A DNA stretch of 64,000 nt. It comes from Streptomyces sp. T12. Its GTDB lineage: Bacteria; Actinomycetota; Actinomycetes; Streptomycetales; Streptomycetaceae. Each line of letters opens with the position of its first letter. The first letter of the stretch is position 1. The stretch is from NCBI RefSeq assembly GCF_028736035.1, contig NZ_CP117866.1:7977001-8041000 (forward strand), in the 5' to 3' direction. Shown here piece after piece: positions 8,609-16,940 of this stretch. Both the position numbers and the translations under genes were made by a program. The notes under the pieces were generated by a model. That model searched no databases. It saw only the letters and a list, made by a program, of their open reading frames with translations, and was not told where the DNA came from.

Positions 8609-10249
8609 ATGCTGCTCACCCCCCGCACCGAGGCCCAGCGACCAGTCCCTGGCGCTCCTCGCCCCCGTCCCCGAACCCGTCGGCGTCTCAAGGCCCCCGC
8701 GCTGTTCGCCGTCGCCCTCTCTTCCTGCCTGCTCGCCGCGAGCGCCCCGGCCGCACCCCTGGGTGTCGGCGATCGCCTCTTCCCGTACCTGGGCAACCCC
8801 GGCTACGACGTGGCGTCGTACGACCTCTCCTTCGCCTATTCCGGCACCAACGCCAAGCCCCTCAAGGCCGTCACCACCATCAACGCCTGGGCGACCACGG
8901 ACCTGGAACGCTTCAACCTGGACTTCGCCCACGGCAAGGTCGAGTCCGTCGAGGTCGACGGGGAGCCCGCGTCGTTCAGGAGTGCCGGTGAGGACCTGGT
9001 GGTCACGCCCGAGGAGTCGTTGCCCGAGGGCAGCTGGATGCAGGTGACCGTGCGGCACACCAGCGACCCCAAGTACGGCGAGAGCCGTGACGGCGGCTGG
9101 CTGCGGACGGCTGACGGCCTCGCCATGGCCAACCAGGCCGACGCCGCCCACGTCGTGTTCCCGTGCAACGACCACCCCTCCGACAAGGCGATGTTCACCA
9201 TCCGGGTCACCGCGCCCAACGGCTACACCGTTGTCGCCAACGGCCTGCGGACCGACGTGGACCGTGCGGGCAAGGCGACGACCTGGACGTACCGCACGCG
9301 GCACCCCATGGCCACCGAGCTCGCCCAGGTGTCCATCGGCCGTTCCACGGTGCTGCACCGCACCGGCCCGCACGACCTGCCCGTACGGGACGTCGTGCCC
9401 ACCAAGGACCGTGAGCAACTCGAACCTTGGCTGAAGAAGACCCCCGGCCAGATCGCCTGGATGGAGCGGAAGGTCGGGCGGTATCCCTTCGAGACGTACG
9501 GCCTGCTGATGGCGGAGGCCGCCACCGGCTTCGAACTCGAGACCCAGACGCTCTCTCTCTTCGAGAGAGAGCTCTTCACCGAGTCGGCCTTCCCGAAGTG
9601 GTACATCGAGTCGATCATGGTGCACGAGCTGGCGCACCAGTGGTTCGGCGACAGCGTCAGCCCGCGCACCTGGTCCGACCTGTGGCTCAGCGAGGGGCAC
9701 GCCACCTGGTACGAGGCCCTGTACGCGGCGGAGAAGGCGGGCCGGCCGATGGAGGCGCGGATGAAGGCCGCGTACGCCGCCTCCGACCGCTGGCGTGCGG
9801 CCGGCGGACCGCCCGCCGCCCCCAAGGCGGGCGCCCCCGGCAAGAAGAACAGCATCTTCCGGCCGAACGTCTATGACGGCGCCGCACTGGTCCTGTACGC
9901 CCTGCGCCAGGAGATCGGCGCCCCGGCCTTCGAGCGTCTGGAACGCGCCTGGGTGAGCCGCCACCAGGACGGTGCCGCCACGACCGCGGACTTCGTCGCG
10001 CTCGCGGAGGAGATCTCCGGACGCCACCTCGACGGGTTCCTGCATGCCTGGTTGTACGGGAAGAAGACCCCGCCGATGCCCGGTGAGCCGGAGTGGAAGT
10101 CCGTGGACCCCGACAAGGCGCCCGCGAAGAAGGCCGCTGGGAAGAAGGCCGGCGGGAAGGCCACTGAGAAGAAGGCCGTCGCGAAGAAGGCCGTCGCGAA
10201 GAAGGCCACTGGGAAGAAGGCGGCCGTGAAGAAGGCGATCGCGAACTAA
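8609..10249 (+). CDS. secreted M1-family zinc aminopeptidase with Lys/Ala-rich tail
   Basis: Gluzincin aminopeptidase of 546 residues. A basic head (RRRLKAP) and hydrophobic stretch ending SAPAAP form a signal peptide of about 50 residues. The catalytic domain contains HExxH at H339–H343 (VHELAHQWFGD) and the third zinc ligand E362 in LWLSEGHATWYE, with the correct 18-residue gap. Residues from about 506 to the end are a run of KKA/AKK repeats resembling a histone H1-type tail, which is unusual on an exported peptidase. Compared with 850-residue aminopeptidase N it lacks the C-terminal helical domain, as in the short bacterial M1 branch. The stop codon sits inside a 16-bp tandem repeat. Confidence 0.88.
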   Translation: MLLTPRTEAQRPVPGAPRPRPRTRRRLKAPALFAVALSSCLLAASAPAAPLGVGDRLFPYLGNPGYDVASYDLSFAYSGTNAKPLKAVTTINAWATTDLERFNLDFAHGKVESVEVDGEPASFRSAGEDLVVTPEESLPEGSWMQVTVRHTSDPKYGESRDGGWLRTADGLAMANQADAAHVVFPCNDHPSDKAMFTIRVTAPNGYTVVANGLRTDVDRAGKATTWTYRTRHPMATELAQVSIGRSTVLHRTGPHDLPVRDVVPTKDREQLEPWLKKTPGQIAWMERKVGRYPFETYGLLMAEAATGFELETQTLSLFERELFTESAFPKWYIESIMVHELAHQWFGDSVSPRTWSDLWLSEGHATWYEALYAAEKAGRPMEARMKAAYAASDRWRAAGGPPAAPKAGAPGKKNSIFRPNVYDGAALVLYALRQEIGAPAFERLERAWVSRHQDGAATTADFVALAEEISGRHLDGFLHAWLYGKKTPPMPGEPEWKSVDPDKAPAKKAAGKKAGGKATEKKAVAKKAVAKKATGKKAAVKKAIAN

Positions 10250-10282
10250 GGCGATCGCGAACTAAGGCGATCGCGAAATAAG
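10235..10282. repeat. 16-bp tandem repeat crossing a stop codon
   Basis: Three copies of gcgatcgcgaactaag (the third with one substitution) start at 10235, 10251 and 10267. Each contains the palindrome GCGATCGC and a TAA. The first copy contains the end and stop codon of the M1 peptidase gene. Confidence 0.9.
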
Positions 10283-10297
10283 GCGGTGACGAGACGG

Positions 10298-10337
10298 CCC
10301 GTGCCGTGCGACCATTTTCGGGTCGGCGCGGCACGGG
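10298..10337 (+). terminator. hairpin terminator between M1 peptidase and hflX
   Basis: Inverted repeat with outer stem CCCGTGCCG / CGGCACGGG and an inner GCGACC / GGTCG arm around an AT-containing loop (ATTTTC). No T-run follows, as is usual in Streptomyces. Confidence 0.7.
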
Positions 10338-10418
10338 TCGCGGGAATCTCCCGGGGCACTCGTGCGTTGTGAGCAGTGACGGCGCCGCAGACGGATTCCC
10401 CATCGACGTAAGGACCCA

Positions 10419-11912
10419 ATGACCTCCTCTTCTTCCTTTTCCCAGGACACGCAGCGCTTCGCGCAGACCAATCCCGAAGGTCTTCGGGCCGATGCCCTGA
10501 TGGAAGAGGACGTCGCCTGGAGCCACGAGATCGACGGAGAGCGGGACGGCGACCAGTTCGACCGCTCCGAGCGCGCGGCTCTGCGCCGCGTGGCGGGCCT
10601 CTCCACCGAGCTCGAGGACGTCACCGAGGTCGAGTACCGCCAGCTCCGCCTGGAGCGGGTCGTGCTCGTCGGCGTCTGGACCACGGGGACCGCGCAGGAC
10701 GCGGACAACTCCCTGGCCGAGCTCGCCGCCCTCGCGGAGACCGCGGGCGCGCTCGTGCTCGACGGCGTGATCCAGCGCCGCGACAAGCCCGACGCGGCCA
10801 CCTACATCGGCTCCGGCAAGGCCGAGGAGCTGCGGGACATCGTGCTCGAGACGGGCGCCGACACCGTCATCTGCGACGGTGAGCTCAGCCCGGGCCAGCT
10901 CATCCACCTCGAAGACGTCGTCAAGGTCAAGGTCATCGACCGTACGGCCCTGATCCTCGACATCTTCGCCCAGCACGCCAAGTCCCGAGAGGGCAAGGCG
11001 CAGGTCGCGCTCGCGCAGATGCAGTACATGCTGCCGAGGCTGCGCGGCTGGGGTCAGTCGCTGTCCCGGCAGATGGGCGGCGGCAAGGGCGGCGGCCTCG
11101 CCACCCGTGGTCCCGGTGAGACCAAGATCGAGACGGACCGGCGACGGATCCGCGAGAAGATGGCGAAGATGCGCCGGGAGATCGCGGACATGAAGACCGG
11201 CCGCGAGATCAAGCGCCAGGAGCGCAAGCGCCACAAGGTGCCGTCGGTCGCCATCGCGGGCTACACCAACGCCGGCAAGTCCTCCCTGCTCAACCGCCTC
11301 ACCGGCGCGGGCGTGCTGGTCGAGAACGCCCTGTTCGCGACCCTCGACCCGACCGTGCGCCGGGCCGAGACCCCGGGCGGACGGCTGTACACGCTGGCCG
11401 ACACGGTCGGCTTCGTACGGCATCTGCCGCACCACCTGGTCGAGGCGTTCCGCTCCACCATGGAGGAGGTCGGCGAGTCCGACCTGATCCTGCACGTGGT
11501 GGACGGTTCGCACCCGGCCCCGGAGGAGCAGCTGGCCGCCGTGCGCGAGGTGATCAGGGACGTCGGCGCGACCGACGTACCGGAGATCGTCGTGATCAAC
11601 AAGGCGGACGCGGCCGACCCGCTGACGCTGCAGCGGCTCATGCGGATCGAGAAGCGTTCCATCGCCGTCTCGGCCCGCACCGGCCAGGGCATCGACGAGC
11701 TGCTCGCGCTGATCGACAACGAGCTGCCCCGCCCGTCCGTCGAGGTCGAGGCGCTCGTGCCGTACACGCACGGCAAGCTGGTCGCCCGCGCCCACACCGA
11801 GGGCGAGGTGATCTCCGAGGAGCACACCCCGGAGGGCACGCTGCTCAAGGTGCGGGTGCACGAGGAACTGGCGGCGGATCTCGCGCCGTACGTTCCGGCG
11901 GCGACCGCCTGA
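10419..11912 (+). CDS. hflX: ribosome-associated GTPase HflX
   Basis: Translation-factor-like GTPase that binds and splits stalled 70S ribosomes or 50S subunits. It has 497 residues. The N-terminal HflX domain holds ALVLDGVIQRRDKPDAATYI and a glycine-rich GGGKGGG stretch. A helical linker leads to the G domain: G1 GYTNAGKSS (281–289), G3 DTVGF, G4 NKAD. A long N-terminal extension of about 60 residues is normal for actinobacteria. ATG at 10419 follows an AAGGA ribosome site. A strong terminator (11953–11987) follows. Confidence 0.95.
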   Translation: MTSSSSFSQDTQRFAQTNPEGLRADALMEEDVAWSHEIDGERDGDQFDRSERAALRRVAGLSTELEDVTEVEYRQLRLERVVLVGVWTTGTAQDADNSLAELAALAETAGALVLDGVIQRRDKPDAATYIGSGKAEELRDIVLETGADTVICDGELSPGQLIHLEDVVKVKVIDRTALILDIFAQHAKSREGKAQVALAQMQYMLPRLRGWGQSLSRQMGGGKGGGLATRGPGETKIETDRRRIREKMAKMRREIADMKTGREIKRQERKRHKVPSVAIAGYTNAGKSSLLNRLTGAGVLVENALFATLDPTVRRAETPGGRLYTLADTVGFVRHLPHHLVEAFRSTMEEVGESDLILHVVDGSHPAPEEQLAAVREVIRDVGATDVPEIVVINKADAADPLTLQRLMRIEKRSIAVSARTGQGIDELLALIDNELPRPSVEVEALVPYTHGKLVARAHTEGEVISEEHTPEGTLLKVRVHEELAADLAPYVPAATA

Positions 11913-11952
11913 GTCGTCGTGGAACGGCGGCCCGTGTGGCCGTAGAACTGCC

Positions 11953-11987
11953 GAAGGCCCGCCCTCTGTCGCAGGGGGCGGGCCTTC
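11953..11987. terminator. hflX terminator, convergent with protease gene
   Basis: A 12-bp stem (GAAGGCCCGCCC and complement) lies between hflX and the converging protease gene. It probably acts on both. Confidence 0.8.
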
Positions 11988-11990
11988 CGT

Positions 11991-12093
11991 ATGGGTCAGT
12001 GTGCTTGATGGGTCAGTGTGCTTGGGACGGGTCAGTCTGCGTGGCGCATCGGCCGCCGTACCGTCCTGCTCATCGGCCGCCGTACGTCCTGCT
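11991..12093. repeat. 17-bp and 23-bp tandem duplications at a gene end
   Basis: A 17-bp unit containing gggtcagtgtgcttg occurs at 11991 and 12008, with a diverged third copy at about 12025. A separate 23–24-bp unit beginning catcggccgccgtac occurs at 12047–12070 and 12071–12093. The second copy of this unit encodes the last residues and stop of the protease gene; the first lies just downstream of it. Confidence 0.8.
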
Positions 12094-13278
12094 CATGTAC
12101 TGGTACACCGACTCGGCGCCCGCGCCCAGCTGCGGGCCCGCGAGCCAGGTGTTGTCCTCCGGGCCGATCGATGTGTTCGACACGAGCGTGGTCTCGCCGT
12201 TCACCACCCGGAACCAGCCGCCGCCCGACGAACCGCCGGTCATGGTGCAGCCGATGCGGTACATCGTCGGGAGGGCCGGGCTCAGCGACAAGCGGCCCGG
12301 ACGGTCGAGGCACTTGAACATCTGCAGACCGTTGTAGGGCGGTGCCGCCGGGTAGCCCCAGGCACCCATCGTGGCGACCTCGCTCGCGGAGGGAGCGGAG
12401 AAGTCGACGTCCAGGGCGCCGGCGGTCTCCTCCAGGGACTTCGCGCCGGCCTCCGGCTTCACATGCAGCACGGCGTAGTCGTACGCGGCACCCGCGCCGC
12501 CCGTGTCCGAGCCGCCCTGGATCCACTCGTTCGACGTCGAGACCCAGTCGGCCCACCAGTTGCCGTAGGGAGCGATCTCGGTGGCCGTCGCGTTGCCCAG
12601 CTGCGCCTCGGACTTGCCGAGGTCGTTGTAGGCCGGGACGAAGACGATGTTGCGGTACCAGCCGCCGCTCCGGCCGGCGTGCACGCAGTGGCCGGCCGTC
12701 CAGACGAGGTTGGACTTGCCGGGGTGGTTGACGTCCTTGACGACCGTGCCGGAGCAGACGGCCGGGCCGTCGGGGGTGTCGAAGAAGACCTTGCCGACGG
12801 GCGCCGCGTTGTCGTGGTACGGCGTCTTCTCGGGCGTGGCCTGCACGGGCGCCGGCTCCGGGTCGCTCACGCCCTGGTCGGCCGAGGCGTCCTGCGTGGT
12901 GACCGTCTTGTTGGCCTCCTTCGCGGACTGCATCCGGTCAGGCTTCCACAGGCCCTCGATCACCGGATTGACGAAGTCCTTGGCCTCGCTGAGCCACTTG
13001 TCCTTGTCCCAGTCCTTCCAGGCCCCGTCCTTCCACTTGTCGATGTCGATCCCGTGTTCCTTGAGCTTGTCCGCGAGCTCGGCCGGGATCTGGATCTTGC
13101 CGTCACCGGCGGCGCCGGCGGCCTGCGAGGCGGCGGCCTCGGCCCGGTCGCTCGCCGAGCCTCCGGTCGAGCCGCCACAGGCGGTCGCGGTGAGCGCCAG
13201 CGCGGCTACGAGCCCGGTGGCGGCGAGGACGGAGCGACGCCGGCGGCGTGGAGCTGCGGGCATAGGTGTGGAACGCAT
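12070..13278 (-). CDS. trypsin-like serine protease, probable lipoprotein (copy 1)
   Basis: Protein of 402 residues. RRRRR plus a hydrophobic segment ends in LTATACGG; C34 is the likely lipidated cysteine, although the -3 residue is Ala rather than Leu. After a disordered stretch, a conserved motif KLKEHGIDIDKWK (71–83) precedes a chymotrypsin-fold domain. The triad is H197 (WTAGHCVHAG), D267 (AYDYAVLH) and S351 (TGGSSGGGW). It is a close paralogue of the gene at 13583–14803, with which it aligns almost without gaps over the first 270 residues. ATG at 13278 gives the lipoprotein signal; longer reading starts in intergenic repeats. Substrate unknown. Confidence 0.88.
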   Translation of the reverse strand: MRSTPMPAAPRRRRRSVLAATGLVAALALTATACGGSTGGSASDRAEAAASQAAGAAGDGKIQIPAELADKLKEHGIDIDKWKDGAWKDWDKDKWLSEAKDFVNPVIEGLWKPDRMQSAKEANKTVTTQDASADQGVSDPEPAPVQATPEKTPYHDNAAPVGKVFFDTPDGPAVCSGTVVKDVNHPGKSNLVWTAGHCVHAGRSGGWYRNIVFVPAYNDLGKSEAQLGNATATEIAPYGNWWADWVSTSNEWIQGGSDTGGAGAAYDYAVLHVKPEAGAKSLEETAGALDVDFSAPSASEVATMGAWGYPAAPPYNGLQMFKCLDRPGRLSLSPALPTMYRIGCTMTGGSSGGGWFRVVNGETTLVSNTSIGPEDNTWLAGPQLGAGAESVYQYMSRTYGGR

Positions 13279-13329
13279 GGTGCGATGACCCCCGTTGAAG
13301 CGTGCTGCTGCGGCTGTGGCGCCTTGATG

Positions 13330-13359
13330 GCAGGTGCAGGTGCAGGTGCAGGTGCAGGT
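13330..13359. repeat. hexanucleotide repeat (GCAGGT)5
   Basis: Five exact hexamers lie 52–81 bp upstream of the protease copy 1 start, within its leader or promoter. Confidence 0.9.
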
Positions 13360-13516
13360 ACGTGTCGCGGAGGGGCCGTGCGCTGATGGGCGCGTGTCCC
13401 TCGGACGCGACACCCCACTATGCCCGGGGAGTTGAGGCCGAACGGGGGTGGGGCGGTGAAGGTTTCTCCCCACCGCCCCACCACCCACCGCAGCCGGTGC
13501 CTACGGTGCCGTCACC

Positions 13517-13598
13517 GACCGGCGTCCGGTGAACGTCACTCACCGGCGCCGGTAAGCGTCACTGACCGGCGTCCGGTGAACGTCACTGACCGGCGAAC
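13517..13598. repeat. 24-bp direct repeats between the two proteases
   Basis: Units begin at 13517, 13541 (23 bp, diverged) and 13564, with a truncated unit at 13588. The core is accggcgtccggtgaacgtc. The array overlaps the 3′ end of protease copy 2 and lies upstream of copy 1. Read on the minus strand each full unit contains GTTCACCGG. Confidence 0.85.
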
Positions 13599-14803
13599 TT
13601 CTCGCTCACCCCGTCGAACACGTCCTTGGCCTCCTCACCCAGCCGCGGACCCGCCAGCCAGCCCGAATCCACCGGGCCGATCGAGGTGTTGGACACCAGT
13701 GCCGGCTTGCCGTCCGAGCCCGTCGCGACCCAGCCACCACCGGACGAACCGCCGGTCATGGTGCAGCCGATGCGGTACATCGTCGGGGCCGCGGTGTTGA
13801 TCGACAGCCGGCCCGGCTTGTCCTGGCACTGGAACAGCTTCTGTCCGTCGAACGGCGCGGCGGCCGGGTAGCCGGTCGCCTTGAGGCTGTCCACCTCGGG
13901 GACCGCGGGGGCGTTGAAGTCCACGGGGAGCGCCGAACCGACCGTCTCCTCCAGGGACTTGCCGTTGCTGCCCTTCTCCGGCTTCACATGCAGCACGGCG
14001 AAGTCGTACGGGGCACCGTCCCCGCCCGTCGGGCCGCCCTGCGCGATCCACTGGTCCGAGGTCTGCGCCCAGTCGGCCCACCACACGCCGTACGGAGCGA
14101 CCTGCTCCCTGGTCGCGCTCTCCAACTCGTCCGATCCCATGGCCTTGTCGTTGTACGACGGCACGAACGCGATGTTGCGGTACCAGCCGCCGCTCTTGCC
14201 CGCGTGCACACAGTGGCCCGCCGTCCACACCATGTTGGACTTGCCGGGGTTGGCCGGGTCCTGCACGACGGTCGCCGAACAGACCATCGTGCCTTCGGGG
14301 GAGTCGAAGAGCACCTTGCCCGCCTCGGGGGCGTTGGCGTGGTACGCAGGCGCCACGGCCTGCGCGTCCACCGGCTCCGGCGTCGGGTCGGTCACACCCT
14401 GGTCACCGGAGAGGTCGCTGTCGTCGACACCCCGGTCCGGGTCCTCGGCCTCCCGCATCCGGTCCGGGTCCCACAGGCCCTCGATGATCGGGTTGATGTA
14501 GTCCTTGGCCTCGCGGAGCCAGTCGTCCTTGTCCCAGTTCTTCCAGGCGCCGCCCTTCCACTTGTCGATGTCGATCCCGTGCTCTTTGAGCTTGTCCTTG
14601 ATGTCGTCCGGGATCGTGATCTTGCCTTCGCCTCCGGCCGCCGCGGACGCGGTGGCCTCCGCGCCGGCCTCGGCGTCGCCCGACTCGCAGGCCGTGGCGG
14701 TAAGGGCCAGCGCCGCGGCAAGCGCGACCACGGCCAGTGGGGAGGTTCTGCGGCGCGCGCTCCCTCCCCGGCGAGCGGTGGACGACGGCCGTATCGATCG
14801 CAT
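13583..14803 (-). CDS. trypsin-like serine protease, probable lipoprotein (copy 2)
   Basis: Protein of 406 residues, paralogous to the downstream gene. The signal segment ends LTATACES with C39 as the probable lipid attachment. KLKEHGIDIDKWKGG (71–85) is conserved between the copies. The triad is H197 (WTAGHCVHAG), D267 (PYDFAVLH) and the serine in TGGSSGGGW. The spacing of His and Asp is identical to copy 1, consistent with a recent tandem duplication. ATG at 14803 has a GGGGAG ribosome site. Five 11-bp direct repeats lie 53 bp upstream (14856–14910), next to a response regulator gene on the same strand. Confidence 0.88.
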   Translation of the reverse strand: MRSIRPSSTARRGGSARRRTSPLAVVALAAALALTATACESGDAEAGAEATASAAAGGEGKITIPDDIKDKLKEHGIDIDKWKGGAWKNWDKDDWLREAKDYINPIIEGLWDPDRMREAEDPDRGVDDSDLSGDQGVTDPTPEPVDAQAVAPAYHANAPEAGKVLFDSPEGTMVCSATVVQDPANPGKSNMVWTAGHCVHAGKSGGWYRNIAFVPSYNDKAMGSDELESATREQVAPYGVWWADWAQTSDQWIAQGGPTGGDGAPYDFAVLHVKPEKGSNGKSLEETVGSALPVDFNAPAVPEVDSLKATGYPAAAPFDGQKLFQCQDKPGRLSINTAAPTMYRIGCTMTGGSSGGGWVATGSDGKPALVSNTSIGPVDSGWLAGPRLGEEAKDVFDGVSEKFAGQ

Positions 14804-14855
14804 GATCTGACTCCCCCTGGGGTGACGGTGCTTGGTGCCGTGGCCGTGAACTCCC

Positions 14856-14910
14856 GCTGATCGCTTGCTGATCGCTTCCTTGTCGCTTGCAGATCGCTTG
14901 CTGATCGGGC
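14856..14910. promoter_or_regulatory. five 11-bp direct repeats, candidate response-regulator operator
   Basis: Consecutive 11-mers begin at 14856 (gctgatcgctt), 14867 (identical), 14878 (ccttgtcgctt), 14889 (gcagatcgctt) and 14900 (gctgatcgggc). Head-to-tail 11-bp units match the way OmpR/PhoB-type regulators bind DNA. The array lies upstream of protease copy 2 and 160 bp from the stop of an OmpR-type regulator gene. Binding is inferred, not shown. Confidence 0.6.
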
Positions 14911-15070
14911 GTGATGTCACGGCGCGTTGGTACGGCATCACACACTATGCGGTCGCTGTGGGGGAGTGCCGACGGAACGGCAACGGTTTCGCTACGGGCT
15001 GTCTGACCTGGCAATTCATCCAGATTCGGGGGGTGGTGCGTAGCGACGACGTGTGTGCACTGGTTCCGAA

Positions 15071-15757
15071 CTACTCGGCAGGAGCGACCGCTCGGTAGCC
15101 GACCCCGCGCACGGTCTCGATGAGCGCGGGTATGCGGAGCTTGGCGCGCAGGGACGCGATGTGTGTTCCCAGGGTGTTCCCGGTCCCCTCCCCGCCGGTG
15201 CGCCACACTTCGCCCATGATCTGTTCTCGGGTGACGACCACGCCGGGGCGCCGCGCCAGCAGGGCGAGGAGATCGAATTCCTTGGGAGTCAGCTGGATGA
15301 ACGAGTTGTCCACGCTGACCTGACGCGTGGGCACATCGATGATCACCGAGCCGAGATACAGCACCGTCTTGACCCGTTCCACTGCGTCCTCGGAGGCGGT
15401 GCGTCGGATGACGGCGTGGATGCGTGCGAGCAGCTCTCCTGTGTCGTACGGCTTCACCACGTAGTCGGCGGCACCGAGGTTGAGGCCGTGGATGCGGGAA
15501 CGTACATCTCCGCGTGCGGTGACCATGATGATCGGGGTGGTGGTGCGCTTGCGGATCTCGCCGCAGACCTCGTAGCCGTCCATGTCGGGCAACCCCAGGT
15601 CGAGGAGGACGAGGTCGAAGCCGGCATCTTTCGAAGCGAGCGCATTCAGGGCCTCCCCGCCACTTCGGGCGTACGTGACGCTGAAGCCGTGCCGTGCAAG
15701 GACCGCGGCGAGAGTGGCGACTTGGCGGCTGTCGTCCTCGACGAGCAGCAGGTTCAA
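15071..15757 (-). CDS. OmpR/PhoB-family response regulator, no adjacent kinase
   Basis: Protein of 228 residues. The receiver domain (1–115) has acidic residues E7/D8, phospho-acceptor D53 (VLLDLGLPD) and K102 (YVVKPYD). The winged-helix effector domain (about 130–225) contains LTPKEFDLLALLARRPGVVV and the recognition region GTHIASLRAKL. The start is TTG at 15757, with GGAGG correctly placed upstream (ccggaggctggt); an ATG at 15774 is out of frame. No histidine kinase lies on either side, so it is an orphan within this window. The next gene on the same strand is a secreted protease preceded by 11-bp direct repeats of the type this family binds. Confidence 0.93.
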   Translation of the reverse strand: MNLLLVEDDSRQVATLAAVLARHGFSVTYARSGGEALNALASKDAGFDLVLLDLGLPDMDGYEVCGEIRKRTTTPIIMVTARGDVRSRIHGLNLGAADYVVKPYDTGELLARIHAVIRRTASEDAVERVKTVLYLGSVIIDVPTRQVSVDNSFIQLTPKEFDLLALLARRPGVVVTREQIMGEVWRTGGEGTGNTLGTHIASLRAKLRIPALIETVRGVGYRAVAPAE

Positions 15758-15798
15758 ACCAGCCTCCGGTTCATCGGCCGCGGGCCCTGGGTGCCCAC

Positions 15799-15823
15799 GA
15801 ACCCCGTCTCGTCTCGTCTCCGC
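15799..15823. repeat. left direct repeat flanking degenerate block
   Basis: gaaccccgtctcgtctcg, continuing gtctccgc. The same core, gaaccccgtctcgtctccgc, recurs at 16850. The left copy has one extra GTCTC unit. Confidence 0.8.
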
Positions 15824-16049
15824 ATGTGCGTGCGCGCGCGTGCACGATGGCAGTCACGCTGATGAACTAGTTCACCGTCAAGGGGGGTCCTGGTAGCGCG
15901 CGGGTTCGCCGTCGCGTCAGGACAACCTGCTCATCCGCATGGACGCCGGCAAGTCCCTGGTCCAGGATGCCGATCACCGGCCGGAGGCAGGGCGCGGGGG
16001 CTCGCGCGTGGACCCCGAGGACCCCGAGGACCCCGAGGACCCCGAGGAC

Positions 16050-16500
16050 GCCGTGACGGTGCGGGCGTTGGCAGCCGCGCGGGAGGCCGGTCTGCTGACC
16101 GCGCTGCGCCGACGGCTGGCCGAACGTGACACCGTGGCCGCGACCCCGCTGGGCGTGTGGCACCCGCTGTTCGACCAGGCCGCGAGTCTTGCCGACGCCC
16201 ATCTGTCGAGCCTCGTGCTCGACGCGTTCGACGAGGCAGGCCGTGCGCAGGGCCCGGGACAGGGGGATAGCGGGATAGCAGGACAGCGGGATGGCCGGGC
16301 CGCTGCGCGCGCTCCAGACCCTGTACGGCCTCGACGTGCTAGTGCGGGACCTGGCTTGGCGCCTGGAGTCCGGCACGCTCACCGCCGCCGACGCGGCCCG
16401 CATCCACGCCGCCCGCGAAGCGGCCGTAACGCGTGTGCACCGCCATGCCCGGCCCTGGTCGAGGCACTCGAATCCATGCTGCGCGTCTGCTACGCGCAGG
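16050..16500 (+). pseudogene. acyl-CoA oxidase/dehydrogenase C-terminal remnant
   Basis: Two adjacent frames give consecutive parts of an acyl-CoA oxidase-type C-terminus. About 16065–16255 reads AREAGLLTALRRRLAE and SLVLDAFDEAGR. About 16291–16430, in another frame, reads LRALQTLYGLDVLVRDLAW and ARIHAAREAAVTRVHRHARP. Actinobacterial acyl-CoA oxidases end with such helices (RRLL…RRL, LDxLCDLYAL, AVTRxVNxLCRELRPHA). The FAD and acyl-CoA binding N-terminal two thirds are missing, and at least one frameshift separates the pieces. A four- to five-fold GACCCCGAG repeat (about 16010–16050) precedes it. Confidence 0.6.
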
Positions 16501-16509
16501 GCCCCCAAT

Positions 16510-16810
16510 TGATCCGGCAAGGCACCGGTTCAGTGATCAACGTCGCCTCCATCGCCGGGACCTTGGGCTTCCCGTTCCTGTCCGTCCACGGGGCGACCAA
16601 GGCGGCCATGATCTCTGTCCCCCGGTCGCTGGCCGCCGAGTGGGCCCGCTCGGGCGTACGCGTCAACGCCCTCACGCCGGGCTGGCACGCCACGGAGCTG
16701 ACCAGCAAGTTCCTCGGCGACCGAGGCATCTCGGAGGGAATCGTCCGGCAGATCCCGAGGGCCGCTGGGGCGAACCCGACGAGATCGTCGGTGCGGGCGG
16801 CTCGGCCATG
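16510..16810 (+). pseudogene. short-chain dehydrogenase (SDR) C-terminal half, degenerate
   Basis: The frame reads TGSVINVASIAGTLGFPF, then SVHGATKAAM and SGVRVNALTPGW, which is the second half of a classical SDR. The Rossmann N-terminus with TGxxxGxG is absent. The catalytic Tyr of YxxxK is replaced by His (HGATK). Near 16755 a one-base shift moves the conserved EGRWGEPDEIVGA into another frame, and the C-terminal strand is lost. It runs into the acyl-CoA oxidase remnant upstream without a start codon. Confidence 0.7.
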
Positions 16811-16849
16811 ACCGAACATGCTCAAACTCCGGCCGGGTCACGAGCACCT

Positions 16850-16869
16850 GAACCCCGTCTCGTCTCCGC
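16850..16869. repeat. right direct repeat flanking degenerate block
   Basis: gaaccccgtctcgtctccgc matches the repeat at 15799–15823. The two enclose the acyl-CoA oxidase/SDR remnants. Confidence 0.8.
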
Positions 16870-16940
16870 TGACCCGCAATGGCATCAGGCGGCGCTTCCG
16901 TCCAGCCGTTCGGCCGTTCGGCGGCGCAGCGGCTCAGCGG

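Noticed and set aside
13330..13359. Contingency-locus phase variation by the (GCAGGT)5 tract
   Set aside because: A hexamer tract outside the coding region cannot shift frame, and no promoter spacing role can be shown from sequence alone.
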